Positions 9,534-18,332 of a stretch of DNA of 64,000 nucleotides are shown here, in pieces (within the stretch, counting starts at the first letter, position 1; the number at the start of each line of letters is the position of its first letter). A model generated the notes under the pieces. It saw only the letters and a program-made list of their open reading frames with translations, did not search any database and was not told where the DNA came from. A program made the translations under genes and the position numbers. Source of the DNA: an uncultured Aquimarina sp. (GTDB taxonomy: Bacteria; Bacteroidota; Bacteroidia; Flavobacteriales; Flavobacteriaceae); NCBI RefSeq assembly GCF_947496855.1, contig NZ_CANMED010000002.1, positions 744,001 through 808,000 on the forward strand, in the 5' to 3' direction.

Positions 9534-9593
9534 TACATTCTTATTTATTAATTTTCTTTTGATTTTTTTTTAAGTATTAAAAACTCAAATTCT

Positions 9594-9601
9594 TACATTT
9601 G
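9594..9601 (+). promoter_or_regulatory. -7 box upstream of RND exporter (TACATTTG)
   Basis: TACATTTG matches TAnnTTTG, with the predicted start about 13 nt before the ATG at 9619. No TTG is visible at the expected -33 spacing. Confidence 0.55.
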
Positions 9602-9618
9602 CACCAGGAAAATAGAGA

Positions 9619-12027
9619 ATGGCAAAGTTATTAACTTTCGGGTTTTGGAATACATTAGCTGGAATTATACTCCGTAATAGAGCAGCAATATTTATAATAA
9701 TTATAGGGATTACCGTTTTTCTTGGTTTTCAGTGGAAAAATATGCGTTTTTCTTTTTCTGAAGCAAACCTTCTTCCCGATGACCACGAGGTAAACATAAA
9801 ATACCAAGAGTTTCTAGATAAATTTGGAGATGAGGGCAATCTCATTGTAATGGCAGTAAATGACAGCTCTCTTTTTACTCCAACAAAATTAAAAGCCTGG
9901 AATGACTTTAACGATTCATTCAAACAATTTAGCGAGATAGATCTGGTAATTTCTGTTAGTGACTTAAAAACACTTAAAAAAGAAGATAATCCTGCTAGAT
10001 TCGAACTTGTATCCTTCATAAAAGATAGTATATATACTGAGAAGAACGTTTCAGAATACGAAAATGAATTGTTCAATAAATTACCCTTTTACGAGGGACT
10101 TATTTATAGCAATAAATCCAATACCATACAAAGTGCTATTTATCTTAATAAAGATATTGTAAATACAATTGTAAGAAAAAAGTTTATTGAAGATGTTCTA
10201 AACCCAAAAGTTTTAGAATTCGAAGAGAAGTTCGGCATGGATATAAAAGTCTCCGGTATGCCGTATATCAGAACAATGAATTCTCAGAATATCATGGATG
10301 AGATTCAGATATTCATTTTAGCTGCATTACTAGTTACATCATTAATCTTCTTTTTCTTTTTTAGGTCTTTCAGAGCTACTTTTATATCGATGACTGCGGT
10401 AATCATAGGTGTTATGTGGGCTTTTGGATTACTAGGACTTCTAGAATACGAAATCACTGTTCTGACCGCTATAATACCACCACTAGTAATCGTTATCGGA
10501 ATTCCAAACTGTATCTTTTTAATCAATAAATATCAGCAGGAAATAAAAAAACACGGTAATAAAGCAAAATCTCTTCAACGTGTTATTACTAAGGTTGGAA
10601 ATGCGACATTAATGACCAATGTTACCACTGCCGCAGGTTTTGCTACATTCGCATTGACGGAAAGTAAATTATTAAAAGAGTTCGGTATTGTAGCAGCATT
10701 AAATATCGTAGCGCTATTTATTCTATGTTTACTCGTTATTACGATTATCTACAGTTATATGCCTCAACCCAAGGAAAGGCATCTAAAACATTTAGGGAAG
10801 AGATGGGTTGAAACATTGGTAAACTGGATGGAACACGTCGTTAAAAACCAAAGAATAACCATATACATCTCCTCTATTATTATACTAATCGCAAGTATTA
10901 TTGGAATTTATACTATAAAAGTTTCTGGAAGTTTATTAGAAGACATGCCTAAATCAGCAGGTTTCTTTAAAGATATTCAGTTTTTTGAAGATGAATTCGA
11001 TGGTATCATGCCACTAGAAATATTAATAGACACAAAGCGTAAACAAGGAGTCCTGAAACTGCCTACTTTGCGAAGAATGGAACAATTAGAAGAGCTACTT
11101 GAAGAAACACCAGAGCTATCTAAGCCTATTTCCATTGTTAACTTAGTAAAATATGCTAAGCAGACATACTATAATGGAAACCCAAAATATTATCAACTAC
11201 CCACAAGTCAGGAACGAAATTTCATTCTGCCATATGCTAAAAGTTTCGAATCAGAAGCAGGAGCTATGAATAGTTATGTGGATTCTACCGGTCAGTACGC
11301 TAGAATAACTACATTTATGAAAGATGTAGGTACTGAAGAAATGGAACGAATAGAAGCCAATCTCGCTCCAAAACTAGAGAAACTATTTCCTAAAGATCGT
11401 TATGAAGTTACTTTTACGGGTAAAGCCTTAATTTTTCAGAAGGGAACGACGTATTTGGTATGGAATCTTATATTCTCCTTAGGGCTAGCTATTGTTCTAA
11501 TAGCATTATTTATGGCCTGGATGTTTAGATCCGTTAAAATGATCGTTATATCATTAATACCTAATCTACTCCCTCTTTTAATGACTGCTGGTTTAATGGG
11601 ATTCTTAGGAGTTCCTATAAAACCATCTACGATATTAGTTTTTAGCATCGCTTTTGGTATCTCGGTAGACGACACTATACATTTCTTAGCAAAATACCGA
11701 CAAGAATTAAAGTCGAATCACTGGAGAATTCGTAAATCTGTTTTTGCTGCATTAAAAGAAACTGGAGTTAGTATGTTTTACACATCTACTGTTTTATTCT
11801 TTGGTTTCTCAGTATTTATGATTTCGAGTTTTGGAGGAACTAAAGCATTAGGAGGATTAGTTTCAGCTACATTATTATTTGCAATGTTAGCCAATTTATT
11901 ATTATTGCCGTCATTATTGCTTTCTTTAGAAAGAAGCATTGCAAACAAAAAAACACTAAAAGAACCTGCATTAAAAATTATTGCAAGTGACGATGACGAA
12001 GAACTTCCTGAAGAAGAAAAATCATAA
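9619..12027 (+). CDS. RND/MMPL-family exporter
   Basis: Predicted inner-membrane transporter, 802 aa, of the RND superfamily (MMPL/SSD branch). Two similar halves: each has one N-terminal membrane helix, a large periplasmic domain and a bundle of five helices. Seen: GIILRNRAAIFIIIIGITVFLG, then ILAALLVTSLIFFFFFRSF with GIPNCIFLINKYQQEIKK in half one. Half two has LGLAIVLIALFMAWMFRS and FGISVDDTIHFLAKYRQELK, the equivalent of the VDD/IDY proton-relay-type motif. The C-terminal tail is acidic (SDDDEELPEEEK). Substrate unknown; flavobacterial relatives are annotated as predicted exporters or patched-family proteins. Confidence 0.85.
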   Translation: MAKLLTFGFWNTLAGIILRNRAAIFIIIIGITVFLGFQWKNMRFSFSEANLLPDDHEVNIKYQEFLDKFGDEGNLIVMAVNDSSLFTPTKLKAWNDFNDSFKQFSEIDLVISVSDLKTLKKEDNPARFELVSFIKDSIYTEKNVSEYENELFNKLPFYEGLIYSNKSNTIQSAIYLNKDIVNTIVRKKFIEDVLNPKVLEFEEKFGMDIKVSGMPYIRTMNSQNIMDEIQIFILAALLVTSLIFFFFFRSFRATFISMTAVIIGVMWAFGLLGLLEYEITVLTAIIPPLVIVIGIPNCIFLINKYQQEIKKHGNKAKSLQRVITKVGNATLMTNVTTAAGFATFALTESKLLKEFGIVAALNIVALFILCLLVITIIYSYMPQPKERHLKHLGKRWVETLVNWMEHVVKNQRITIYISSIIILIASIIGIYTIKVSGSLLEDMPKSAGFFKDIQFFEDEFDGIMPLEILIDTKRKQGVLKLPTLRRMEQLEELLEETPELSKPISIVNLVKYAKQTYYNGNPKYYQLPTSQERNFILPYAKSFESEAGAMNSYVDSTGQYARITTFMKDVGTEEMERIEANLAPKLEKLFPKDRYEVTFTGKALIFQKGTTYLVWNLIFSLGLAIVLIALFMAWMFRSVKMIVISLIPNLLPLLMTAGLMGFLGVPIKPSTILVFSIAFGISVDDTIHFLAKYRQELKSNHWRIRKSVFAALKETGVSMFYTSTVLFFGFSVFMISSFGGTKALGGLVSATLLFAMLANLLLLPSLLLSLERSIANKKTLKEPALKIIASDDDEELPEEEKS

Positions 12028-12050
12028 AATCTATCCATTTAATTACTTAA

Positions 12051-12084
12051 AAAAAAGAAGTCTCACTAGTAAACTAGCGAGACT
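12051..12084 (-). terminator. terminator for the small minus-strand ORF
   Basis: On the minus strand AGTCTC-G-CTAGT-TT-ACTAG-T-GAGACT forms a near-perfect hairpin (12059-12084), followed by CTTCTTTTTTTT. The T-run is on the minus-strand side, so it terminates leftward transcription, which fits the 39-codon ORF at 12111-12230. Confidence 0.6.
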
Positions 12085-12110
12085 CCGTGTAAGATAGATT
12101 ACCCCAAAAC

Positions 12111-12230
12111 CTATCGAACTAAACTTAACGTAAACACAATCGTCATAATTGCATATGCAAGATACATTCCCTTTTTGTATTTTGAAACACCTTCATGGGG
12201 GGGATTTCCCCCTATTACTAAAATAAACAT
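12111..12230 (-). CDS. candidate 39-aa membrane micro-protein
   Basis: Small ORF starting at ATG 12230 and ending with TAG at 12111. The predicted peptide begins MFILVIGGNPPHEG, then a basic VSKYKKG segment and one hydrophobic helix (MYLAYAIMTIVFTLSLV) ending in Arg. Thus it looks like a single-span membrane peptide with a positively charged flank. A leftward rho-independent terminator lies just after its stop, which supports it being expressed. A G-run/C-run inverted repeat covers the first codons, so the exact start is unsure. Not recognised as a known family. Confidence 0.45.
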   Translation of the reverse strand: MFILVIGGNPPHEGVSKYKKGMYLAYAIMTIVFTLSLVR

Positions 12231-12542
12231 TGTTTTAACATTTTTTTTGTAATCCAAAAATTATCAAATAAAACATAATATACTGGCATGAAGCATATTA
12301 ACATATAAAAATAAGTGAGAATTTTTTCATGTAAATTGAAAATAATTTTAAAAAAAAGTGGTTTTTTCCCCAAAAAAGTGGTTTTTTATGGTTTTAACAT
12401 AGAATTACTCTAGAAAAAACCGTCAGATTCTAACCTATTCTAAAAACAGCTGTTTTCATTAAAACAAAAACCTACAAAAACATTTATTACTAGAATTTAT
12501 TTTTTTGAATAGTAAGATTATGTATCAATTCGATTAAAAAAT
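12231..12542. repeat. AT-rich spacer with tandem 20-bp repeat upstream of asnS
   Basis: No gene seen. Contains two copies of AAAAAAGTGGTTTTTT at 12352-12367 and 12372-12387, 20 bp apart, separated by CCCC. These A-tract/T-tract repeats are about two helical turns apart and could be bent DNA or a protein-binding site. Confidence 0.5.
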
Positions 12543-12550
12543 TATCTTTG
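12543..12550 (+). promoter_or_regulatory. -7 box of a possible asnS promoter (TATCTTTG)
   Basis: TATCTTTG matches TAnnTTTG. The leader to the asnS ATG would be about 150 nt, long for this organism. The -33 element is not clear. Confidence 0.45.
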
Positions 12551-12708
12551 CTACCTTGAAATTTTATATCCTATACTTGATAAAAAATGAAAGTTAGGTA
12601 TATAACCTAATGAATTGATTAAATTAAAAATAGTGGTAGTATTGTAAGGAAAATAATACTGATTTGCTCACATCATCGAACCGATGTAAAACAAATAAAA
12701 TTAAACTG

Positions 12709-14151
12709 ATGAAACATACCAAAGTAATAGATGTACTTAAGAGTGATAAACTTTTACAGCCTGTCAACATAAAAGGATGGGTTCGTTCTTTTCGTAATGA
12801 TCGATTTATAGCTATAAATGACGGATCTACCATAAAAAATATTCAATGTGTTATTGAAGATAATACTATTGACACGGCTATTACTGATAAAATAAACGTT
12901 GGAGCGGCCATTTCTGTAATAGGTACACTTGCAGAAAGTGAAGGAAAAGGACAACGTGTAGAAATTAAAGTTACTAGCGTTGAAATTGAAGGTGAAGCAG
13001 ATCCAGAAGAATTAAAATTAACAATCCTTTCTCCTAAGCGTCATAGCTTAGAAAAACTAAGAGAGCAAGCGCATTTAAGAGTTCGCACAAATACTTTTGG
13101 AGCTATTATGCGTATGAGATCAAAATTATCTTTTGCTATACACGAATACTTTCAGAAAAATGATTTTTATTATGTACATACTCCTGTAATTACTAAAAGT
13201 GATGCAGAAGGAGCTGGAGAAGCTTTTAAGGTAACCAATTTAGATCTTAATAACGTTCCTAAAGATGAAAATGGCGGGGTAGATTATAAGCAAGATTTCT
13301 TTGGTGGCGAAACCAACCTAACAGTTTCTGGACAATTGGAAGCAGAAACCTATGCGATGGGATTAGGGCAAGTGTATACTTTTGGACCAACATTTAGAGC
13401 AGAAAACTCGAATACTTCACGACACCTTGCTGAATTTTGGATGGTAGAGCCAGAAGTTGCTTTCTGTGATCTGGATGGCAATATGGATCTCGCTGAGGAT
13501 TTTATAAAATATGTAATTCAATTTGTTTTAGATAACTGCGAGGACGACTTGGAGTTTTTAGAAAACAGACTAGTTCAAGAAGACAAACAAAAACCTCAGG
13601 CAGAAAGAGCAGAAATGTTGCTTAGAGATAAGCTAAAATTTGTTTTAGAGAACAATTTTAAACGAGTAAGTTATACAGAAGCGATAGAAATACTTAAAAA
13701 CTCTAAACCTAATAAGAAAAAGAAATTCAAATTTCCAATTAACGAATGGGGAGCAGATTTACAAAGTGAGCATGAACGCTTTTTGGTTGAGAAACATTTT
13801 AAATGTCCTGTAATCTTATTTGATTACCCTGCAGACATTAAGTCGTTTTATATGAGACTTAACGAAGATGGAAAGACTGTGAGAGCAATGGACATTCTTT
13901 TTCCAGGTATTGGAGAGATCGTAGGAGGTTCTCAGCGTGAAGAACGCTTAGATGTCCTTAAACAAAAAATGGCTGCTTTAAACATCCCGGAAGAAGAATT
14001 GTGGTGGTATCTGGATACACGTCGTTTTGGGACTTGTAAACATAGTGGCTTTGGATTAGGTTTCGAAAGATTGGTATTATTCGTTACGGGAATGGGTAAT
14101 ATTCGTGATGTAATTCCTTATCCAAGAACTCCATTAAATGCTGAATTTTAA
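12709..14151 (+). CDS. asnS: asparaginyl-tRNA synthetase
   Basis: Charges tRNA-Asn with asparagine. Class II synthetase, 480 aa from ATG 12709; the frame is open back to 12664, but the family N-terminus begins MKHTKVIDVLKSDKLLQPV. N-terminal OB-fold anticodon-binding domain: VNIKGWVRSFRNDRFIAIND. Catalytic domain: HLRVRTNTFGAIMRMRS, VHTPVITKSDAEGAGEAFKV, motif 2 FGPTFRAENSNTSRHLAEFW and motif 3 GFGLGFERLVLFVTGMGNIR ending DVIPYPR. Full length. No gene for Asn amidotransferase is seen here. Confidence 0.97.
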   Translation: MKHTKVIDVLKSDKLLQPVNIKGWVRSFRNDRFIAINDGSTIKNIQCVIEDNTIDTAITDKINVGAAISVIGTLAESEGKGQRVEIKVTSVEIEGEADPEELKLTILSPKRHSLEKLREQAHLRVRTNTFGAIMRMRSKLSFAIHEYFQKNDFYYVHTPVITKSDAEGAGEAFKVTNLDLNNVPKDENGGVDYKQDFFGGETNLTVSGQLEAETYAMGLGQVYTFGPTFRAENSNTSRHLAEFWMVEPEVAFCDLDGNMDLAEDFIKYVIQFVLDNCEDDLEFLENRLVQEDKQKPQAERAEMLLRDKLKFVLENNFKRVSYTEAIEILKNSKPNKKKKFKFPINEWGADLQSEHERFLVEKHFKCPVILFDYPADIKSFYMRLNEDGKTVRAMDILFPGIGEIVGGSQREERLDVLKQKMAALNIPEEELWWYLDTRRFGTCKHSGFGLGFERLVLFVTGMGNIRDVIPYPRTPLNAEF

Positions 14152-14159
14152 AACATAGT

Positions 14160-14741
14160 TCAATTGCTATGTTTCTTTAATAAAATCTCAGAAATTAGAT
14201 CATCAATTATACTTTGATTATAATCTGATTTCTGAGATTTGTTTTTTGCTTTTTGAATTTTTTCCGAATGCGGAACTTTTCCTGTTTCGGCCAATAACTT
14301 CATTGTATTTTCGAAAAAGGTATTCAAAATGGGCATTACATATTGACTTTGAGCATTTTTATCTCTAAGACGAATAAATTTCTTAGTATAAGCTAAAAAC
14401 AGCTGTGGATACTGAGCAAAAGTTATAATAGCCTCGGTAAAACTTTTCTGCACTTCTTCTTTATCAATTGAATTTCGAAATTTCAGTTTTTTAGCATCAA
14501 TGTGTTTTAGTATATAGAGAAGAGCGTTTTCTTTTATAAAATTACTGTAATCGGTAGTTGAATAATAATAAACCTCCATACCAATATTAGTATTTATAAT
14601 TAGTACTTCATCTCCGATACTATCCTTAAGAAATGATTGAAAAGTATCTGCTGTAAATGATGACATTAATAGACGCCTTTTTATATCGGTAGAACGTATA
14701 TTGACAGATTTTATATTTTCTATTATTTCATTTATACTCAC
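14160..14741 (-). CDS. hypothetical protein, downstream partner of ankyrin protein
   Basis: 193 aa, not recognised. Predicted largely helical and soluble, with no signal peptide, and a Lys/Ser-rich region before the C-terminus (KAKNKSQKSD). The pattern of helices and the YYYSTTDYSNFIKENALL segment faintly recall TetR-family proteins, but spacing of the helix-turn-helix does not fit well, so I do not call it. Its ATG overlaps the stop of the ankyrin gene by four bases (ATGA), implying translational coupling. The two stops/starts suggest a two-gene unit. Convergent with asnS, only 8 bp apart. Confidence 0.6.
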   Translation of the reverse strand: MSINEIIENIKSVNIRSTDIKRRLLMSSFTADTFQSFLKDSIGDEVLIINTNIGMEVYYYSTTDYSNFIKENALLYILKHIDAKKLKFRNSIDKEEVQKSFTEAIITFAQYPQLFLAYTKKFIRLRDKNAQSQYVMPILNTFFENTMKLLAETGKVPHSEKIQKAKNKSQKSDYNQSIIDDLISEILLKKHSN

Positions 14742-15205
14742 TTGGTAACATTCAATAATTCAGAAAAATCAATTCCTTGATTTGTTGCGTGCATTTCTGC
14801 GGTGTGTCCATTATTATCTTGCGCAGTAACATCTGCGCCATTCTCTATCAGTAACCGCATAATCTCTTTCTGACCAAAAGTAGCCGCAAAAATTAAGGCT
14901 GTAGCTTCATTATAACTTTTGTTATTGACATCAGCACCAGATGCAATCAACAATTCTGCTATTTCATAATGCCCTTTAAAACAAACACCCATTAATGCAG
15001 TATTTCCTGATGCATCTTTAGCATTTACATCTGGATGATAACTAAGAATTAGTTTCGTAATTTCCATAAAACCATAATATGTAGAAAGTAAAAGCGGTGT
15101 AGATCCTCTTTGATCCTTTATATCTATCAAGCCTTTATCTTTATCAAGAAAGCTTTTTACCGCTTCTAAGTTTTCAGATCTGATTGCATTAAAAATTGTA
15201 TCCAT
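14738..15205 (-). CDS. ankyrin-repeat protein
   Basis: 155 aa made of about four ankyrin repeats and no signal peptide, so probably cytoplasmic. Repeat hallmarks: DQRGSTPLLLSTYYGFMEIT, ASGNTALMGVCFKGHYEIAE, LLIASGADVNNKSYNEATAL and LLIENGADVTAQDNNGHTA. Such proteins act as protein-binding scaffolds. It precedes and overlaps by four bases a gene of unknown function, and the two probably interact or are at least co-produced. Promoter not identified. Confidence 0.85.
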   Translation of the reverse strand: MDTIFNAIRSENLEAVKSFLDKDKGLIDIKDQRGSTPLLLSTYYGFMEITKLILSYHPDVNAKDASGNTALMGVCFKGHYEIAELLIASGADVNNKSYNEATALIFAATFGQKEIMRLLIENGADVTAQDNNGHTAEMHATNQGIDFSELLNVTK

Positions 15206-15325
15206 TGAAATAAAATTGTAATATTCATAATACCTAAGCGATACCGCTCATATTCTTTTTGAAGATATCAAAAAAAAAAACAGCAACACTGTAATTAGCA
15301 GAAATTTATAATTTCAAACAAAAAA

Positions 15326-16090
15326 CTACTCTTCTATCCATTTTCGAAACTCCGATGTAGCAGCGGAACTTGTCATAACCTTCTCTTTTACTCCTTTTAA
15401 TTTTATCAATAATCTATTTTTAAAATGATTTTCGATCGTTTCGATATACTCAATATGAAGAATCTGACTTCTATTAATTCTAAAGAATTTTTTGGGATTT
15501 AGCTGCTCCGGTATCACTCCAATTTTTTCTAAAACAGGATGTGTTTTTCCACTTAGATCTGTAGCAATACAAAAGTCTCCAGATGCCGCAATCAGACTTA
15601 TGTCAGTAACATTTAATAATTGTATCCCCTTTGCTCGTTTAATTACAAACCGTTTTTTGTACTGAGTCTGCTCCTCTTGTATTGCTGATTTTAACGCAAT
15701 AATTGTAGTGCTGTCTAATGGGTTATAAATACCTTGTTTAAATAAGGACTGGTACTTTTCTAAAGCTTTTTTAAAATCATCTTGTGAATAAGGTTTTAAA
15801 ATATAAGCTACACCGTTGGTATTAAAGGCCTGAAATAAGTATTCATCATGTGCTGAACAAAAGATTATAGGACACTCTACCTTTACAGTGTTGAATAAAT
15901 CAAACGATGTACCATCTAATAACTGAATATCCGATAATATAAAATCATATTTATTATTATTCAGAAATGCGCGCCCATCGGCAACAGAACGTGACCAATC
16001 ATGAAAAATAGGTTCTCCAAAAAAATTATCTAAATGTGATAACAATTTTTGATATGCTGGAATTTCATCCTCCAGAATTAGAATATTCAT
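15326..16090 (-). CDS. LytTR-family response regulator
   Basis: About 254 aa. Receiver domain at the N-terminus: MNILILEDEIPAY, phospho-acceptor Asp54 in ILSDIQLLDG, and conserved Lys in VAYILKPYSQDDF. C-terminal LytTR DNA-binding domain: KKRFVIKRAKGIQLLNVTDI, LEKIGVIPEQLNPKKFFRINRSQI. The frame is open to an ATG at 16105 that would overlap the kinase stop by 11 bases, but MNILILEDE is the usual N-terminus. It is the last gene of the receptor/beta-lactamase/kinase unit. Target genes unknown; self-regulation of the unit is a fair guess. Confidence 0.93.
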   Translation of the reverse strand: MNILILEDEIPAYQKLLSHLDNFFGEPIFHDWSRSVADGRAFLNNNKYDFILSDIQLLDGTSFDLFNTVKVECPIIFCSAHDEYLFQAFNTNGVAYILKPYSQDDFKKALEKYQSLFKQGIYNPLDSTTIIALKSAIQEEQTQYKKRFVIKRAKGIQLLNVTDISLIAASGDFCIATDLSGKTHPVLEKIGVIPEQLNPKKFFRINRSQILHIEYIETIENHFKNRLLIKLKGVKEKVMTSSAATSEFRKWIEE

Positions 16091-16094
16091 AGCC

Positions 16095-17108
16095 TTAAGA
16101 TTCATTACTTAATTTAACAATAGGAATAGAAACTTTAAATTTTAAATCTGTATTAATAACGTGTACTTCTTGATCAGATAATAATTTATAACGCGCTTTT
16201 AAATTTTTTAACCCAGTTCCAAAAGACTCTTCTCTCGATTGAATTTTAGTTTTAGTATTTATTACAGTCAACCAATTTTCCTCTATAGCAACTACTACAC
16301 TAATATTTTTCGCCTGTTCAGCTTTATTGTGTTTTACAACATTTTCGAGTAATGCTTGTATTGATCCCGTAGGGATAAATTTATTCTTAAGTAATGTTTC
16401 TTTTTTAACCTGAAAATTATAATCTTCACCAAATCTAGTTTCCATTAAAAAAATATAGTTTTCTGCAAAAGCGATTTCTTCAGAAAGCTCCATTACCTCA
16501 GCATCTTTGGTTCTTATTAAATAACGGTAAATAAGAGACAAACGGTTAATATATTCTTTAGCTTTCGTAGTATCTCTATCAATTAAAGCATCTAATGTAT
16601 TTAGATTATTAAATAGAAAGTGAGGATCTATCTGTGAACGTAATAACTTTAACTCATTCTCCTTTTGTTGTTTTTGCACATTAAAAAACTGAGCTTGGCC
16701 TTCATAGAATTTTTTAGCAAGTAAAATACCAAACACAAAACCAGCATCGTCAGATAATCCAAAAAAACTTTGGAGTAAAAAATCATACCATTTTGGGAAT
16801 TTGCTCCAATCACCATTACCAGTCCAATATCCAGCTAAAAAATCAATGGCTCCGAAAAAGCACATTACTACAAGTCCATAAAACACAAACTGACCATACT
16901 TTTTTTCTTTTACTATATAGCTTGGAATAAGCCAATACATGAAAATTAATATTATAAGAAAAGAAAGTATTACCGCTAACGGAATATCAATAAGATATTC
17001 GATAAGAAAATTATCCGAGCGATAATAATCAATACAATTAAAGATAACTGTAACGGCATAGACGATACTTATAATAATATAATCTGATTTGTTTAGCTTA
17101 GTATTCAT
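16095..17108 (-). CDS. LytS-type sensor histidine kinase
   Basis: 337 aa. Residues 1-130 contain about four membrane helices (YIIISIVYAVTVIFNCI, IPLAVILSFLIILIFMYW, FVFYGLVVMCFFGAIDF). These are followed by the His_kinase (PF06580-like) block with LRSQIDPHFLFNNLNTLDAL, phospho-acceptor His163. A degenerate HATPase domain follows: PTGSIQALLENVVKHNKAE and FGTGLKNLKARYKLL. There is no separate extracellular sensor domain. Lies three bases after the beta-lactamase-like gene and four before the regulator, so co-transcribed. Signal unknown, plausibly linked to the receptor and serine hydrolase made from the same unit. Confidence 0.92.
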   Translation of the reverse strand: MNTKLNKSDYIIISIVYAVTVIFNCIDYYRSDNFLIEYLIDIPLAVILSFLIILIFMYWLIPSYIVKEKKYGQFVFYGLVVMCFFGAIDFLAGYWTGNGDWSKFPKWYDFLLQSFFGLSDDAGFVFGILLAKKFYEGQAQFFNVQKQQKENELKLLRSQIDPHFLFNNLNTLDALIDRDTTKAKEYINRLSLIYRYLIRTKDAEVMELSEEIAFAENYIFLMETRFGEDYNFQVKKETLLKNKFIPTGSIQALLENVVKHNKAEQAKNISVVVAIEENWLTVINTKTKIQSREESFGTGLKNLKARYKLLSDQEVHVINTDLKFKVSIPIVKLSNES

Positions 17109-17111
17109 ACT

Positions 17112-18323
17112 CTAAATCTTCTGATTTTTACGTTTTTTAATACGTCGGATGATCCACTTTACAAAAAACACTATCACAAGAATAAGTAAAATCGAGAAAA
17201 TACTTATGACGACATATAGTTTTGCATTACCAGGATCAGCCAATAAGTAGAAAAGCATATCTTGTCCTAATTCTTCTCCGTACTCAGAATTAGTAAATAA
17301 TACGTATCCCCAATCCTTTTCTGGATCTAAAAGAAACCAGCTAGTAAACCCAATGTTATTACCTCCATGACAATAAATATTCGTAAAAGGTACTTTTATA
17401 TTCGTAAAACCCAACGTATATCTAACATCAAAATCATCATAAGGCACTTTAGAATGAGGTTTTAATAATTCTTCATAGCTTTCTGCTAATAATATATCAT
17501 TATTCATCACAGCTATCATCCATTTAGAAAAATCTATAGGTTCTGAATGAAGAGAAGCAGGAGCAGAAAAGACACCATCCTCTTTCTTAACCCAATAGTT
17601 ATTTTCCCAATCAACCCAGTTATTATCTTCATCATAAGGTTCTGCCTTGTATTTTCTGGTATAATCATTCTGAATGTAAACTGTATGATTCAAACCAATT
17701 GGTTTTCCTACTCTTTTCTGAAATTCTGCTTCCAAACCTGCATCATCTATATTTAAAATATGTTTCAATACCTGTGTTACATATTGATACCCTTCTCCAG
17801 AATAAAAATAATCAGTTCCTGGTTCGAATTGAATTTTCAATGTATTATCCTCATCATCCTCTCTCCAATTCTGAAAACCCGTTTGATGACTTAATGCCAT
17901 TCGTGCCGTTATTTTTTTATAACGTTCATCATGAGCAATATCCGGATACTCCATATATTCATATAATGGCTTATCTAGATCAAGAATTCCTTGTTCTACA
18001 AATGTCATTACAAAAAAACCAAATACGGGCTTTGATATAGAAGCGCCTTCGAAAACAGTTTGTTTTGTTACTGGTAATTTTTCTTCTAAGTTAGCGTACC
18101 CTTCTGTTTTATGATAAACAACTTCTCCTTCATTAATAATGGCAATAGAAATTCCAGGAATTTTATATTCATCCATTTTGGATTTAATAAAAGTATCTAA
18201 AGAGTCCTTTGGAATATCAAACCCTAAATAACTATCTATCGAATCACTATTTATGGAAGTACAACTGGTAATTAGCTGACCAATTAATAAAATGACACTA
18301 AACTGTTTTGCAAAATTTTTCAT
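17112..18323 (-). CDS. class C beta-lactamase-like serine hydrolase lipoprotein
   Basis: 403 aa. Lipoprotein signal with lipobox LITSC (Cys21). Beta-lactamase/PBP-like domain: catalytic SISK (Ser95, Lys98) in GASISKPVFGFF; the second motif is YSGEGYQYV, a YSG in place of YxN as in class C relatives; the third is HGGNN in place of KTG. A C-terminal membrane helix (LYVVISIFSILLILVIVFFV) and basic tail KWIIRRIKKRK follow. Such enzymes are usually peptidases or esterases, not antibiotic resistance enzymes. It lies between the outer membrane receptor and the kinase/regulator with tiny gaps. Confidence 0.88.
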   Translation of the reverse strand: MKNFAKQFSVILLIGQLITSCTSINSDSIDSYLGFDIPKDSLDTFIKSKMDEYKIPGISIAIINEGEVVYHKTEGYANLEEKLPVTKQTVFEGASISKPVFGFFVMTFVEQGILDLDKPLYEYMEYPDIAHDERYKKITARMALSHQTGFQNWREDDEDNTLKIQFEPGTDYFYSGEGYQYVTQVLKHILNIDDAGLEAEFQKRVGKPIGLNHTVYIQNDYTRKYKAEPYDEDNNWVDWENNYWVKKEDGVFSAPASLHSEPIDFSKWMIAVMNNDILLAESYEELLKPHSKVPYDDFDVRYTLGFTNIKVPFTNIYCHGGNNIGFTSWFLLDPEKDWGYVLFTNSEYGEELGQDMLFYLLADPGNAKLYVVISIFSILLILVIVFFVKWIIRRIKKRKNQKI

Positions 18324-18332
18324 ATTATTATT

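Noticed and set aside
14160..14741. TetR-family regulator
   Set aside because: A faint helix pattern only; spacing of the helix-turn-helix does not fit.
17112..18323. Antibiotic-resistance beta-lactamase
   Set aside because: The motifs fit class C-like peptidases/esterases in general; lipoprotein with a C-terminal helix and no resistance context.
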